A DNA stretch of 16,828 bases. It comes from Limnospira sp050045915 (lineage in GTDB: Bacteria; Cyanobacteriota; Cyanobacteriia; Cyanobacteriales; Microcoleaceae). The stretch spans positions 1 through 16,828 of the forward strand of contig JBNGCR010000115.1 of NCBI GenBank assembly GCA_050045915.1, written 5' to 3'. Both the position numbers and the translations under genes were made by a program. The first letter of the stretch is position 1. Every line of letters begins with the position of its first letter. Shown piece after piece: positions 6,612-13,287 of the stretch. Below the pieces are notes generated by a model that was given only the letters and a program-made list of their open reading frames with translations, did no database searches and was not told the origin of the DNA.

Positions 6612-7718
6612 ATGAGTGAAATTTCAATCTTGATTGTAGAGGACGAGTTGCTGATTGCCAAAGGCTTGGCCCGCAAACTCAAAAAGTTGGGATACGGTGT
6701 CGCCGATATCGTCTCGTCCGGCGACAAAGCCCTGGAGGCGGTCGAGGCAAAAAGACCGGATTTAGTGTTGATGGATATCGTGATTAAGGGCGATATGGAC
6801 GGCATCGAAACGGCGACAAAAATTCATGAAAAATACGGTACGCCGGTGATTTATGTGACTGCTTACGCCGACGACAGCACCCTGGAACGGGCGGAGTTTA
6901 CGGGGTCTTATGGATATATTTTAAAGCCCTTTAAAGACCGGGAGGTTCACGCCACTATCCGCATGGCAATGCGAAAATATCAAGAGCAGATGAAAGTTAA
7001 ACAATCCCTAGATTTGGCGGAGGCATCGCGGGAGGAAAAGTCCCGCCTGTTATCTATCGCCTCCCACGATTTGCGGACTCCCCTCACCTCCATTCAGATG
7101 TCCGCCGATCTCTTGGAAACCCACGAATCCAAGCTCACCTACGAGAAAAAGCTGAAACATTTCCAGCGGATTCAGGCGGCGGTCAAAAACATGAACGAAC
7201 TCCTCGAAGATGTTTTGACTTTGAGTCGGTCAGAATCCGGTAAATTGAATTTTAACCCGGTTCCCCTGAATGCGATCGAATTTTGTGAAAAATTGATCGA
7301 AGAGTTTCGGGTTCAGCTTGACGGAAAGCACGACCTGGAATTTAAAAGTTGGGGGGCGACTGATGGGCCGGTCGTCCTCGATGCAAAGTTGCTCCGCCAC
7401 GCTTTTGAGAATTTATTATCCAACGCTATCAAATATTCTCCGGATGGGGGGATGATCAATTTTTATGTGATCCGCAAAGAAGACCGGATCATTTTTCGGA
7501 TCAAAGACTGTGGCATCGGTTTTCCGCCGGAATATAAAGATAAACTGTTCCAAGCATTTGAACGGGCGTCCAATGTGGGACAAATCAAAGGAACCGGATT
7601 GGGGTTGTCCATCGTCAAGCAGGTGGTGGACTTACATCGGGGTGAGATTGCCGTGGAAAGTGAATTGGGAAAGGGGACGACGTTTACCGTCACCTTGCCC
7701 CTGACATCGGAGGGCTGA
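6612..7718 (+). CDS. receiver-histidine kinase hybrid (REC-HisKA-HATPase)
   Basis: 368 residues. The ATG at 6612 is preceded by AGGAGG (6597-6602) with a 9-nt spacer, which decides the start against the longer frame from 6522. Receiver domain (4-120): acidic D11, phosphoacceptor D55 in LMDIVIKGDMDGIETA, T83 and K105. The MDGIETA stretch after the phosphoacceptor is typical of receivers that pair with HisKA_2/HWE kinases, which is the type of the kinase just upstream. A coiled-coil linker follows. HisKA has H152 in SHDLRTPLTS. HATPase_c shows the N-box FENLLSNAIKYSP, G1 DCGIGF (299-304) and G2 GTGLGLS (327-333). There is no membrane segment. It probably receives phosphate from the large kinase and uses it to control its own kinase; its downstream target is not encoded here unless it is the next gene. 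Confidence 0.93.
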   Translation: MSEISILIVEDELLIAKGLARKLKKLGYGVADIVSSGDKALEAVEAKRPDLVLMDIVIKGDMDGIETATKIHEKYGTPVIYVTAYADDSTLERAEFTGSYGYILKPFKDREVHATIRMAMRKYQEQMKVKQSLDLAEASREEKSRLLSIASHDLRTPLTSIQMSADLLETHESKLTYEKKLKHFQRIQAAVKNMNELLEDVLTLSRSESGKLNFNPVPLNAIEFCEKLIEEFRVQLDGKHDLEFKSWGATDGPVVLDAKLLRHAFENLLSNAIKYSPDGGMINFYVIRKEDRIIFRIKDCGIGFPPEYKDKLFQAFERASNVGQIKGTGLGLSIVKQVVDLHRGEIAVESELGKGTTFTVTLPLTSEG

Positions 7719-7749
7719 ATAATTTTAAGGAATCTTCAATTTTGGGGCA

Positions 7750-7777
7750 TTGTCGGGCGATCGCGATGTGAGATAAT
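7750..7777 (+). promoter_or_regulatory. candidate promoter for the second REC-kinase gene
   Basis: TTGTCG (7750-7755) and GATAAT (7772-7777) lie 16 nt apart in the 124-nt spacer, about 65 nt before the chosen ATG at 7843. A HIP1-like GCGATCGC lies between the two boxes. This suggests that the gene can be transcribed on its own. Confidence 0.4.
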
Positions 7778-7842
7778 GGTTGTAAATGATCCGAGTATTT
7801 CCGGTTGCAGCCACCCCGTATGATATCAATTCGAGAAGCTAT

Positions 7843-8911
7843 ATGACTAAAGTATTGGTAATTGAAGATGAAGAGGCGATTCGAGATAATTTAGTTGAGT
7901 TGCTCGAAGTTGAAGACTTTGACGTGATCGAAGCGGAGAACGGACAGGTTGGGGTGGAACAGGCTAAGAAACACCTACCCGACCTGATTTTGTGCGACGT
8001 GATGATGCCGAAGTTGGACGGCTTCGGGGTGTTGAAGGAATTGCGATCGCAACTGGACACGGCGACCATCCCGTTTATCTTTCTGACCGCCAAAGCCGAC
8101 CGCCACGACCTGCGAGAAGGGATGGAGCTCGGTGCGGACGACTACCTGACCAAACCTTGTTCGATGGAGGAACTGTTGCGGGCGATCGCTACCCGCCTCA
8201 AAAAACAGTCCTTCGTCAAACAACAGTCCCAACGGCAGATCGAGGAATTGCGGCAAAACATCACCCACTCCCTCCCCCACGAACTCCGCACCCCCCTCAA
8301 CGGCATCATCAGCAACACGGAACTGCTGCTGTCGGACCTAGACCTGTTCGACCCCCCCGAGGTTCGGGAAGTCCTCGAAGATATCCGCACCGCCGGCCGT
8401 CGCCTGCACCGGCTGATCGTGAATTTTCTACTGTACGCGGATTTGGAAATTATTGGCCTGAATGCCGATCGCGTGCGATTGATCAGAAGCCTCCGAGTCA
8501 AAGATGCCAAAGCCGCGATCGTCGCCGCCGCCACCCGACAGGCGAAACTCTCAGAACGGGAGGCGGATCTCAACCTCGACCTCGAAGACGCCGCGGTGCA
8601 GATGGCCGCCAACCAACTGGAAAAAGTGGTGGAAGAGTTCATCGATAACGCCTGCAAATTTTCCGACCCCGGCACCCCCATCGACATCCGGGGCTCCGTC
8701 GGCGAGGGTTGTTTTCTGTTGCGGGTGGGCGATCGCGGTCGGGGGATGACCCCGGAACAGATCGACGGCATCGGTGCCCATATGCAATTCGAGCGCAAAC
8801 TCTACGAACAGCAGGGGTCTGGACTCGGACTCAGTATCGCCAGACGAATCGTCGAGTTGCACGGCGGCGAGTTGGCGATCGAGAGTCAACTCGACGAAGG
8901 AACCACCATTT
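7843..8911 (+). CDS. second receiver-histidine kinase hybrid, 3' end in assembly gap
   Basis: 356 residues are visible from the ATG at 7843, giving MTKVLVIEDEE, the usual start of a receiver. An ATG at 7786 would add 19 residues that match no domain. Receiver (1-120): D9, phosphoacceptor D52 in LILCDVMMPKLDG, T82 and K104. The kinase core has H146 in LPHELRTPLNG, N269 in EEFIDNACKFS, G1 GDRGRGM (296-302) and G2 GSGLGLSIARR (325-335). The reading stops at LDEGTTI, just before the N run. Related kinases end within roughly 10-20 residues of this GTT motif, so only the tail should be missing. It is cytosolic, with no output domain. The receiver is of the ordinary type (CDVMMPxxDG), unlike that of the previous gene. 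Any frame continued through the Ns is meaningless. Confidence 0.92.
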
Positions 8912-9011
8912 NNNNNNNNNNNNNNNNNNNNNNNNNNNNNNNNNNNNNNNNNNNNNNNNNNNNNNNNNNNNNNNNNNNNNNNNNNNNNNNNNNNNNNNNN
9001 NNNNNNNNNNN
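8912..9011. other. assembly gap (100 N)
   Basis: Exactly 100 unknown bases, the conventional placeholder for a scaffold join of unestimated length. It removes the end of the second REC-kinase gene and an unknown amount of spacer. Tandem repeats sit directly against its right edge, a likely reason for the break. Confidence 0.97.
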
Positions 9012-9032
9012 GCGACCGGAGGCGACCGGAGG
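9012..9032 (+). repeat. 10-bp tandem repeat at gap edge
   Basis: GCGACCGGAG is present twice in tandem from the first base after the Ns, followed by a further G. The array may continue inside the gap. Confidence 0.6.
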
Positions 9033-9048
9033 AAAATCCTATCTGTGT

Positions 9049-9092
9049 TCTTCCTCCGCTCCCTCCGCTTCCCCCGCTCCCTCGGCTCCCTT
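9049..9092. repeat. degenerate 9-bp pyrimidine/purine tandem repeat
   Basis: Nine-base units TCTTCCTCC, GCTCCCTCC, GCTTCCCCC, GCTCCCTCG and a partial GCTCCC follow one another without spacers. The array sits between the gap and the stop codon of the hydrolase gene, and strand asymmetry is complete (pyrimidine-rich on plus). It is non-coding low-complexity DNA. Confidence 0.6.
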
Positions 9093-9096
9093 TCTC

Positions 9097-9951
9097 TTAC
9101 CCATCGTCCACCAGGGCCGCGGCGTGGTGGCGGATGTGATCTTCGATAAAGGTGGTGATGAAATAGTAGCTGTGGTCATACCCGGGTTGCATCCGCAGGG
9201 TGAGGACCTGTCCGACTTCCGAACAGGCGCGGTCGAAAACTTCCGGCAGCAATTGCTTTTGAGCCAGGAACGGATCGGCGGTTCCCACGTCGATGAGGAT
9301 GGGGCGGTTGAAGTCTCCCCGCAAAATCAGTTCGCTGGCATCGTAGTCCCGCCACCGATCGCGATCGCTTCCCAAATAGTAAGTGAAAGCCTTTTGACCC
9401 CAGGGGCAGTGCGCCGGAGCCGCGACAGGGGCAAATGCGGAGACGGACAAATATTGCCGGGGATTCCGCAGGGCGCAAACCAAAGCCCCGTGGCCGCCCA
9501 TCGAGTGACCGAAAATGCTCTGGCGATCGCCCCGGGCCGGAAAATGCTCCGCGACCACCTCGGGTAGCTCCCGGGTGACGTAACTGTACATCTGATAGTG
9601 GCGGTTCCACGGCTCCCGGACGGCATCGACGTAAAACCCCGCCCCGGTTCCCAAATCCCAGTCCTCCTCTTCTCCCGGCGTGTCGGTGTTGCGGGGGCTG
9701 GTGTCAGGGGCGACGAGCATCAACCCGTATTTCGCGGCCCAACGCTGGGCACCAGCCTTGACCATGAAATTTTCCTCGCTACAGGTTAAGCCCGAGAGGT
9801 AATACAGAACCGGGACGGACTGGGTTCGGGCGAGTGGGGGTTGGTAGACGGCAAACCGCATTCGGCTATTGCAGGTGGGGGAGAGGTGGCTGTAAAAGCC
9901 GACTGTCCCTCCGAAGCAAACACTTTCACTAATTGTATTTAAGGAAGACAT
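9097..9951 (-). CDS. fghA: S-formylglutathione hydrolase
   Basis: 284 residues, the usual family length, from the ATG at 9951. It is an alpha/beta-hydrolase that hydrolyses S-formylglutathione to formate and glutathione, the second step of glutathione-dependent formaldehyde detoxification in the cytosol. Visible hallmarks: YLSGLTCSEENF (51-62, oxyanion-hole region and conserved Cys), the nucleophile elbow GHSMGGHGAL with S150, catalytic D226 in DVGTADPFL, and H260 in GYDHSYYF. APDTSPRNTD and WDLGTGAGFYVDA are also characteristic of this esterase-D family. The partner formaldehyde dehydrogenase (adhC/frmA) is not in the window. No Shine-Dalgarno is visible. The gene is transcribed towards the gap, convergent with the REC-kinase. 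Confidence 0.95.
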   Translation of the reverse strand: MSSLNTISESVCFGGTVGFYSHLSPTCNSRMRFAVYQPPLARTQSVPVLYYLSGLTCSEENFMVKAGAQRWAAKYGLMLVAPDTSPRNTDTPGEEEDWDLGTGAGFYVDAVREPWNRHYQMYSYVTRELPEVVAEHFPARGDRQSIFGHSMGGHGALVCALRNPRQYLSVSAFAPVAAPAHCPWGQKAFTYYLGSDRDRWRDYDASELILRGDFNRPILIDVGTADPFLAQKQLLPEVFDRACSEVGQVLTLRMQPGYDHSYYFITTFIEDHIRHHAAALVDDG

Positions 9952-10148
9952 GGGTTTGTAGAAACACCAAACAGCGATCGCGAAGCGTCTGGGCAGGAGA
10001 ATCGCGAACCGAGTTAATTGTAGCGGATGGGGGGATGGGGGGGAGAGAAACTCAAAATGCCTTTAGGATTGCCGAGTCGTTTTTCGATCCGTAACCGACC
10101 CGCGATCGCCTGTAGTCAATGTTGGGTCTGTGTACCATTTTTATCAAA

Positions 10149-10676
10149 ATGATTGCCAATATCAAAGCTGCAATGGAGGCAGTCGGCCTCCACGATTTTA
10201 ATCGCCAGGAACTGTTGGAAATTGCCCTCAATCACCCCGACGCGATCGCGGAACAATCCGATTTGAGCGTCGCTCAGAAGCAACTGAGATCTTTGGAGCA
10301 TATCGGACTCGTCCACGTCGGATCGCTGGTTTTGAGTGCGGCACTGAGCAATTACCTCTACACTCGGTTCCCCGACCTCCAACCCGAAACCCTGACGCTG
10401 ATCAAAAGCGACCTGATCGACAATGCCACGCGATCGGGTTTCGCCGAGCAAATGGGCTTGCCCCGCCTCGCCCACCTGGGAACCGAATCGGCCTGGAAAC
10501 ACGAAATCGCCCGGGTCGGGATTTTTGCCGAGTTATTCGATGCGATCGTCGGGGCGGTATATCTGGAGTGCGATCGCGATATCGCCCTCACTCAAACCTG
10601 GCTCGTCGAACATTTCCTCGCCCCCGCCGTCGATACGCTCCTCATGGAGGCGATCGCCGAACTCCATAGCAATTGA
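10149..10676 (+). CDS. RNase III-fold protein with degenerate active site
   Basis: 175 residues from the ATG at 10149; an in-frame ATG at 10119 adds ten residues (MLGLCTIFIK). Neither has a clear Shine-Dalgarno. The layout matches an RNase III catalytic domain: ELLEIALNHP (21-30), where active enzymes have LL..ALTH.S; QLRSLEHIG (45-53), where they have NERLEFLGD; then YLYTRFPDLQPETLTLIKSD (69-88) and FAELFDAIVGAVYLE (126-140), where they have LADAFEALIGAIYLD. The metal-binding acids look lost or shifted: the signature E and D of NERLEFLGD correspond to R47 and L54, and the DxxE pair reads ExxD. No double-stranded-RNA-binding domain follows. It is therefore likely a non-catalytic or altered RNase III relative. 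Cyanobacterial RNase III enzymes process rRNA; a role for this one in RNA binding or dimerisation is inference only. Confidence 0.75.
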   Translation: MIANIKAAMEAVGLHDFNRQELLEIALNHPDAIAEQSDLSVAQKQLRSLEHIGLVHVGSLVLSAALSNYLYTRFPDLQPETLTLIKSDLIDNATRSGFAEQMGLPRLAHLGTESAWKHEIARVGIFAELFDAIVGAVYLECDRDIALTQTWLVEHFLAPAVDTLLMEAIAELHSN

Positions 10677-10714
10677 CCGAAAATTTGGGTTTCAAGCTGA
10701 AACGGCTTTTCTAT

Positions 10715-10742
10715 AACAAGGGGATGGAACCCCTTGTTTCTT
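10715..10742 (+). terminator. rho-independent terminator of the RNase III-like gene
   Basis: AACAAGGGG (10715-10723) and CCCCTTGTT (10730-10738) form a 9-bp perfect stem with a 6-nt loop. A pyrimidine-rich TCTTCT-like tract follows on the plus strand, 39 nt after the stop codon. Confidence 0.65.
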
Positions 10743-10782
10743 CTGACCCCATTTCAACTGTAACCACGCGAGGGCTCGTTGC

Positions 10783-10803
10783 TATAATTCCCCAGCGGGA
10801 ATT
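10783..10803 (+). promoter_or_regulatory. perfect TATAAT box overlapping a hairpin, orphan
   Basis: TATAAT (10783-10788) overlaps a 7-bp perfect hairpin, AATTCCC (10786-10792) with GGGAATT (10797-10803). The box points into the 3' end of the oppositely oriented antiporter gene, and no good -35 lies at 16-18 nt. It may be an antisense start, or the hairpin may belong to the antiporter's 3' end on the minus strand. It may also be chance. Confidence 0.25.
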
Positions 10804-10828
10804 GGGATCGATTTGAGAACCCCAACCT

Positions 10829-12430
10829 TCAAGCAATTTCCTGTTCCGATGTCGGCGGCACCGCTTCCTTGCCTTGCTCCTCCATCACTGCCCACAAAAT
10901 TGGGGAAAGCTGACTGTTCAAACGGCCCGATCGCACGAATTCCGCGTAGGTTTCCGCTTCGATATCCACCAACTCCTCGCGCAACAATTCCAGACTCAAC
11001 TCCTGTAGTTGGGAATTTTCCGAAATCAATTTCTCAATCCGAGTTTGGATCGTCTCCAATTCCGAATTCACCAACTCCACCTGATATCGATAAAATTCGG
11101 AGTCGATTTCCTGCTTGCGAACCGAATCAGACAAGTACGTTTTGACCCGATTTAACGCCACCCGGCGGGCGACCAATTCCAGATATTCCTGACGCAAAGG
11201 TTGATCGCCGATCAGACCCAAAACCTGCAACAGCGATTGGGTGGTCAGCCCCTGTACCAGCAGGGTAAATAACATCGCACCGAATACCGTGGCGATCATT
11301 TCATCCCGTCCCGGCAACGCGGCGGGGACGCTCAAAACCAGGGCGATGGATACGGAACCGCGCAATCCGCCCCACCAGAAGACCGTCTGATAGCGCCAGC
11401 CGATATTCGATCGCGCCACGCCGTTACTCAACGCACTCAGGCCGAAGGTAGCGATCGCTCGGGTCAGGATCACCGCCCCGATACAGACCGCGATCGGTTC
11501 GATATTTTCCCCTAAACTGGAAAACTCGATCTGGTCGCCGATCAACAGGAACACGATGGAGTTGACAAAAAACGCCAGAAACTCCCAAAACTCGCTGACG
11601 ATCAGTCGCGTGCGGGGGTTCATCCCGATCCGCGACCCGAAATTTCCCAAAATCAATCCCACCGTCACCACGCCGATCACCCCGGAACCGCCCAAATTCT
11701 CCGTCATCACATAGGTTCCGTAGGCGGAAACCAGAGTCAGGGATTGTTCCACCAGGGGAGAATCGAAGCGTTGGGTGACATAGGAAATCCCGAATCCGAC
11801 TAAACTGCCGACACCGATGCCGATTCCCACGAACGCGAAGAACCGCAGCACGGTTTGGGAGATGGAAAATTCCGTCGTCCCCATCGGCAGGCCCACCAGC
11901 AGGCTGAAGGCGACCACCGCCACCCCGTCATTGAACAGACTTTCGCCTTCCATCAGAGTCCGCAGGCGCCGCGGTGCCCCCAATTCTTTGAACAACGCCA
12001 CCACCGAGATCGGGTCGGTGGCGGCGAGGCTGGCCCCCACCAACAGGGCGATCGGGATGGGTATTTCCGCCATCCAGTTTAACCCCAGAGCGATCCCCAT
12101 CACGGAAATCATCACCCCCGCGATCGCGTACAGACAGACGGGAAACAGATCTCGCTTGAGATCCCGCCAATTCATATTCCAGGCGGCTTCAAACAGTAGC
12201 GGGGGCAGGAAAATTTCCAGAATCAGTTCCGGCGACAGGTTCACCAGGCGGATATCCTCGATCGCCAAAATCAATCCGACGATCACCAATAGGAGGGTGA
12301 AGGGAATTCTCCGAAACCAAGCGAACAGGCGGGACAGGGTGGCGACGCTGAGGGACACCAGCAGGACGAGAAGAAATTGTTCGAGATTCTGCTTGATCGC
12401 GATCTCGCCGATCGCAGCTTCTGGAGTCAT
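10829..12430 (-). CDS. CPA1-family Na+/H+ antiporter (NhaP type)
   Basis: 533 residues from the ATG at 12430; a TTG seven codons upstream also keeps the frame open. It is an inner-membrane cation/proton exchanger for sodium and pH homeostasis. There are about a dozen hydrophobic segments between residues 17 and 405. Signature residues are ATDPISVVAL (137-146, D139), GESLFNDGVAVV (162-173, the N167-D168 pair of electroneutral CPA1 exchangers) and WWGGLRGSVSIAL (352-364, R357). Residues about 410-533 are a charged cytosolic tail with coiled-coil character (ELETIQTRIEKLISENSQ), as in other cyanobacterial NhaP-like proteins. The cation preference cannot be read from sequence. Its start codon lies 54 nt from the tnpB relic, so the insertion sits in or next to its promoter region. 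Confidence 0.93.
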   Translation of the reverse strand: MTPEAAIGEIAIKQNLEQFLLVLLVSLSVATLSRLFAWFRRIPFTLLLVIVGLILAIEDIRLVNLSPELILEIFLPPLLFEAAWNMNWRDLKRDLFPVCLYAIAGVMISVMGIALGLNWMAEIPIPIALLVGASLAATDPISVVALFKELGAPRRLRTLMEGESLFNDGVAVVAFSLLVGLPMGTTEFSISQTVLRFFAFVGIGIGVGSLVGFGISYVTQRFDSPLVEQSLTLVSAYGTYVMTENLGGSGVIGVVTVGLILGNFGSRIGMNPRTRLIVSEFWEFLAFFVNSIVFLLIGDQIEFSSLGENIEPIAVCIGAVILTRAIATFGLSALSNGVARSNIGWRYQTVFWWGGLRGSVSIALVLSVPAALPGRDEMIATVFGAMLFTLLVQGLTTQSLLQVLGLIGDQPLRQEYLELVARRVALNRVKTYLSDSVRKQEIDSEFYRYQVELVNSELETIQTRIEKLISENSQLQELSLELLREELVDIEAETYAEFVRSGRLNSQLSPILWAVMEEQGKEAVPPTSEQEIA

Positions 12431-12484
12431 AGGTCGGGCTCTTAGCGACAATCCATCAAAACTAAGGGTACCACGGGGCGAGAA

Positions 12485-12530
12485 TTGACTACTCCCCGCG
12501 AAGACAGCGACGGGGATTCCCCGAAGGGAG
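12485..12530 (-). ncRNA. IS605-type right end / omega-RNA 3' scaffold relic
   Basis: On the minus strand a TCCC-TTCG-GGGA tetraloop hairpin (12529-12518) is followed by a second stem, CCCCG and CGGGG (12515-12511 and 12498-12494), then AGTAG and the terminal TCAA. This is the arrangement of the subterminal hairpins and the TnpB guide-RNA 3' end in ISDra2-like elements, as I know them. The base immediately beyond (12484 downward) would be the start of a guide taken from the flank. Whether any RNA is still made is unknown. Confidence 0.5.
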
Positions 12531-12819
12531 TTTCAGCACTTCTGATCGGATCGACTTGCGGTAGATCCCATAACCTCAGACGCTTAGGCGAAGTCAAAAC
12601 GCCTCTTGCCGGGGTGCATTGCATCCCGGTTACGTTTGCTTTTCTGCCGATATTCCAAGATCCATTCGCATCAGCATTGACCTCAGTACCATCGGCTGAA
12701 CGGTATAGACCACGCTTCACACGCTTGCCAGACGGCTTCCATCCCTCGGGTTTCTCACCGAAAACGGGAATATCATCTAGGTCTAACGCTGAAGCTTTCG
12801 GGGAGTTTGTCGGGTTCAA
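12485..12819 (-). pseudogene. tnpB: tnpB (IS200/IS605) C-terminal remnant
   Basis: Minus-strand translation gives GEKPEGWKPSGKRVKRGLYR then SADGTEVNADANGSWNIGRK, the last conserved block of TnpB. NADANGSWNI matches the family's (I)NAD.NGA.NI, which carries the third RuvC aspartate. The zinc-ribbon and the rest of the nuclease are missing, so only about the last tenth of a roughly 400-residue protein is left. The 5' break is at about 12820, next to an AT-rich heptamer array. The frame runs on into the element end without a stop. The element end is TCAA on the minus strand (12488-12485). TnpB is an RNA-guided nuclease that aids retention of IS200/IS605 elements; this copy cannot make one. Confidence 0.75.
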
Positions 12820-12833
12820 AAACTGGAAAAGTG

Positions 12834-12868
12834 AATTGTTAATTGTTAATTATTAATGATTAATTATT
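12834..12868. repeat. AT-rich heptanucleotide tandem repeat
   Basis: Five units in register: AATTGTT, AATTGTT, AATTATT, AATGATT, AATTATT. They match the style of cyanobacterial short tandemly repeated (STRR) sequences. The array marks the truncated side of the tnpB relic. Confidence 0.75.
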
Positions 12869-12891
12869 GACCGCCGACTCCCATCCCCATC

Positions 12892-12924
12892 AAAACCGAC
12901 GGCCCCCGAGAGGGAACCGTCGGT
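12892..12924 (-). terminator. psbY terminator candidate
   Basis: ACCGACGG (12895-12902) and CCGTCGGT (12917-12924) form an 8-bp perfect stem, extendable by CCC/GGG inside. On the minus strand it is followed by TTTTG. It lies about 90 nt after the psbY stop. A second, weaker hairpin (TCTTTTGT/ACAAAAGA, 12972-12989) lies between the two. Confidence 0.55.
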
Positions 12925-13015
12925 CATGATGCGATCGCTCCGATCGGATCTCATGTCTCAAGTCCCCGAAATCTTTTGTTGACAAAAGACTCGGGCTTTT
13001 TGAGAGTCTGTTAAC

Positions 13016-13141
13016 CTAGGAACTCTTATTCATGAAACCCTGGGCTTGGCGGAGGGCCGCAGCACCGACGTTAAAGACTGCCCAGCCGCCGGCCAGGAGT
13101 AGGGGCAACAAAACCACGAGCAACCGAAGATCCAAATCCAT
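13016..13141 (-). CDS. psbY: photosystem II protein Y
   Basis: 41 residues: MDLDLRLLVVLLPLLLAGGW, then AVFNVGAAALRQAQGF and MNKSS. The single transmembrane helix with the LP.LLA.GWA.FN...AAL.Q pattern is that of PsbY, a low-molecular-mass subunit at the periphery of photosystem II near cytochrome b559, in the thylakoid membrane. Its length (about 40) is normal for the cyanobacterial protein. The start is fixed by GGAGGAG 5-6 nt upstream on the minus strand. The frame is open much further upstream (to 13885), but that reading is an Arg/Gly-rich shadow of the neighbouring gene. It is separated by 146 nt from the carbonic-anhydrase-like gene and has its own promoter-like sequence. Confidence 0.9.
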   Translation of the reverse strand: MDLDLRLLVVLLPLLLAGGWAVFNVGAAALRQAQGFMNKSS

Positions 13142-13184
13142 CTGCTCTCCTCCTGCAAATTTTAAACAAAATTTCATATTCTTA

Positions 13185-13214
13185 TTTTTATCGCATCGAA
13201 CCCATTTTTGGCAA
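13185..13214 (-). promoter_or_regulatory. candidate psbY promoter
   Basis: On the minus strand TTGCCA (13214-13209) is followed after 16 nt by GATAAA (13192-13187), or after 18 nt by TAAAAA (13190-13185). Either gives a leader of about 35-45 nt before the psbY ATG. Confidence 0.4.
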
Positions 13215-13234
13215 TGGCCCGACCCGGCAATTTT

Positions 13235-13272
13235 AAAAGCCCCGGGGAAATTCGGCGGCGACAAAACCCCGG
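13235..13272 (-). terminator. terminator candidate after the gamma-carbonic-anhydrase-like gene
   Basis: CCGGGG (plus-strand 13242-13247) pairs with CCCCGG (13267-13272) across a 19-nt loop. On the minus strand the stem is followed by GGCTTTT. It begins 16 nt after the stop codon at 13288. The large loop lowers confidence. Confidence 0.4.
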
Positions 13273-13287
13273 ATTCGGAACCGATTC

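Noticed and set aside
6344..6619. 91-codon plus-strand ORF in the leader
   Set aside because: Translates hairpin DNA as Gly/Ser/Pro/Arg sequence and overlaps the well-supported start at 6612.
7786..9567. 593-codon open frame running from the second REC-kinase through the N gap into the hydrolase region
   Set aside because: Continuity through 100 Ns is artificial, and the part after the gap is antisense to the S-formylglutathione hydrolase gene.
12485..12856. 123-codon plus-strand ORF
   Set aside because: Opposite-strand reading of the tnpB relic and its hairpins.
12834..12868. CRISPR array
   Set aside because: Units are 7 bp in direct tandem with no spacers; no cas genes are present.
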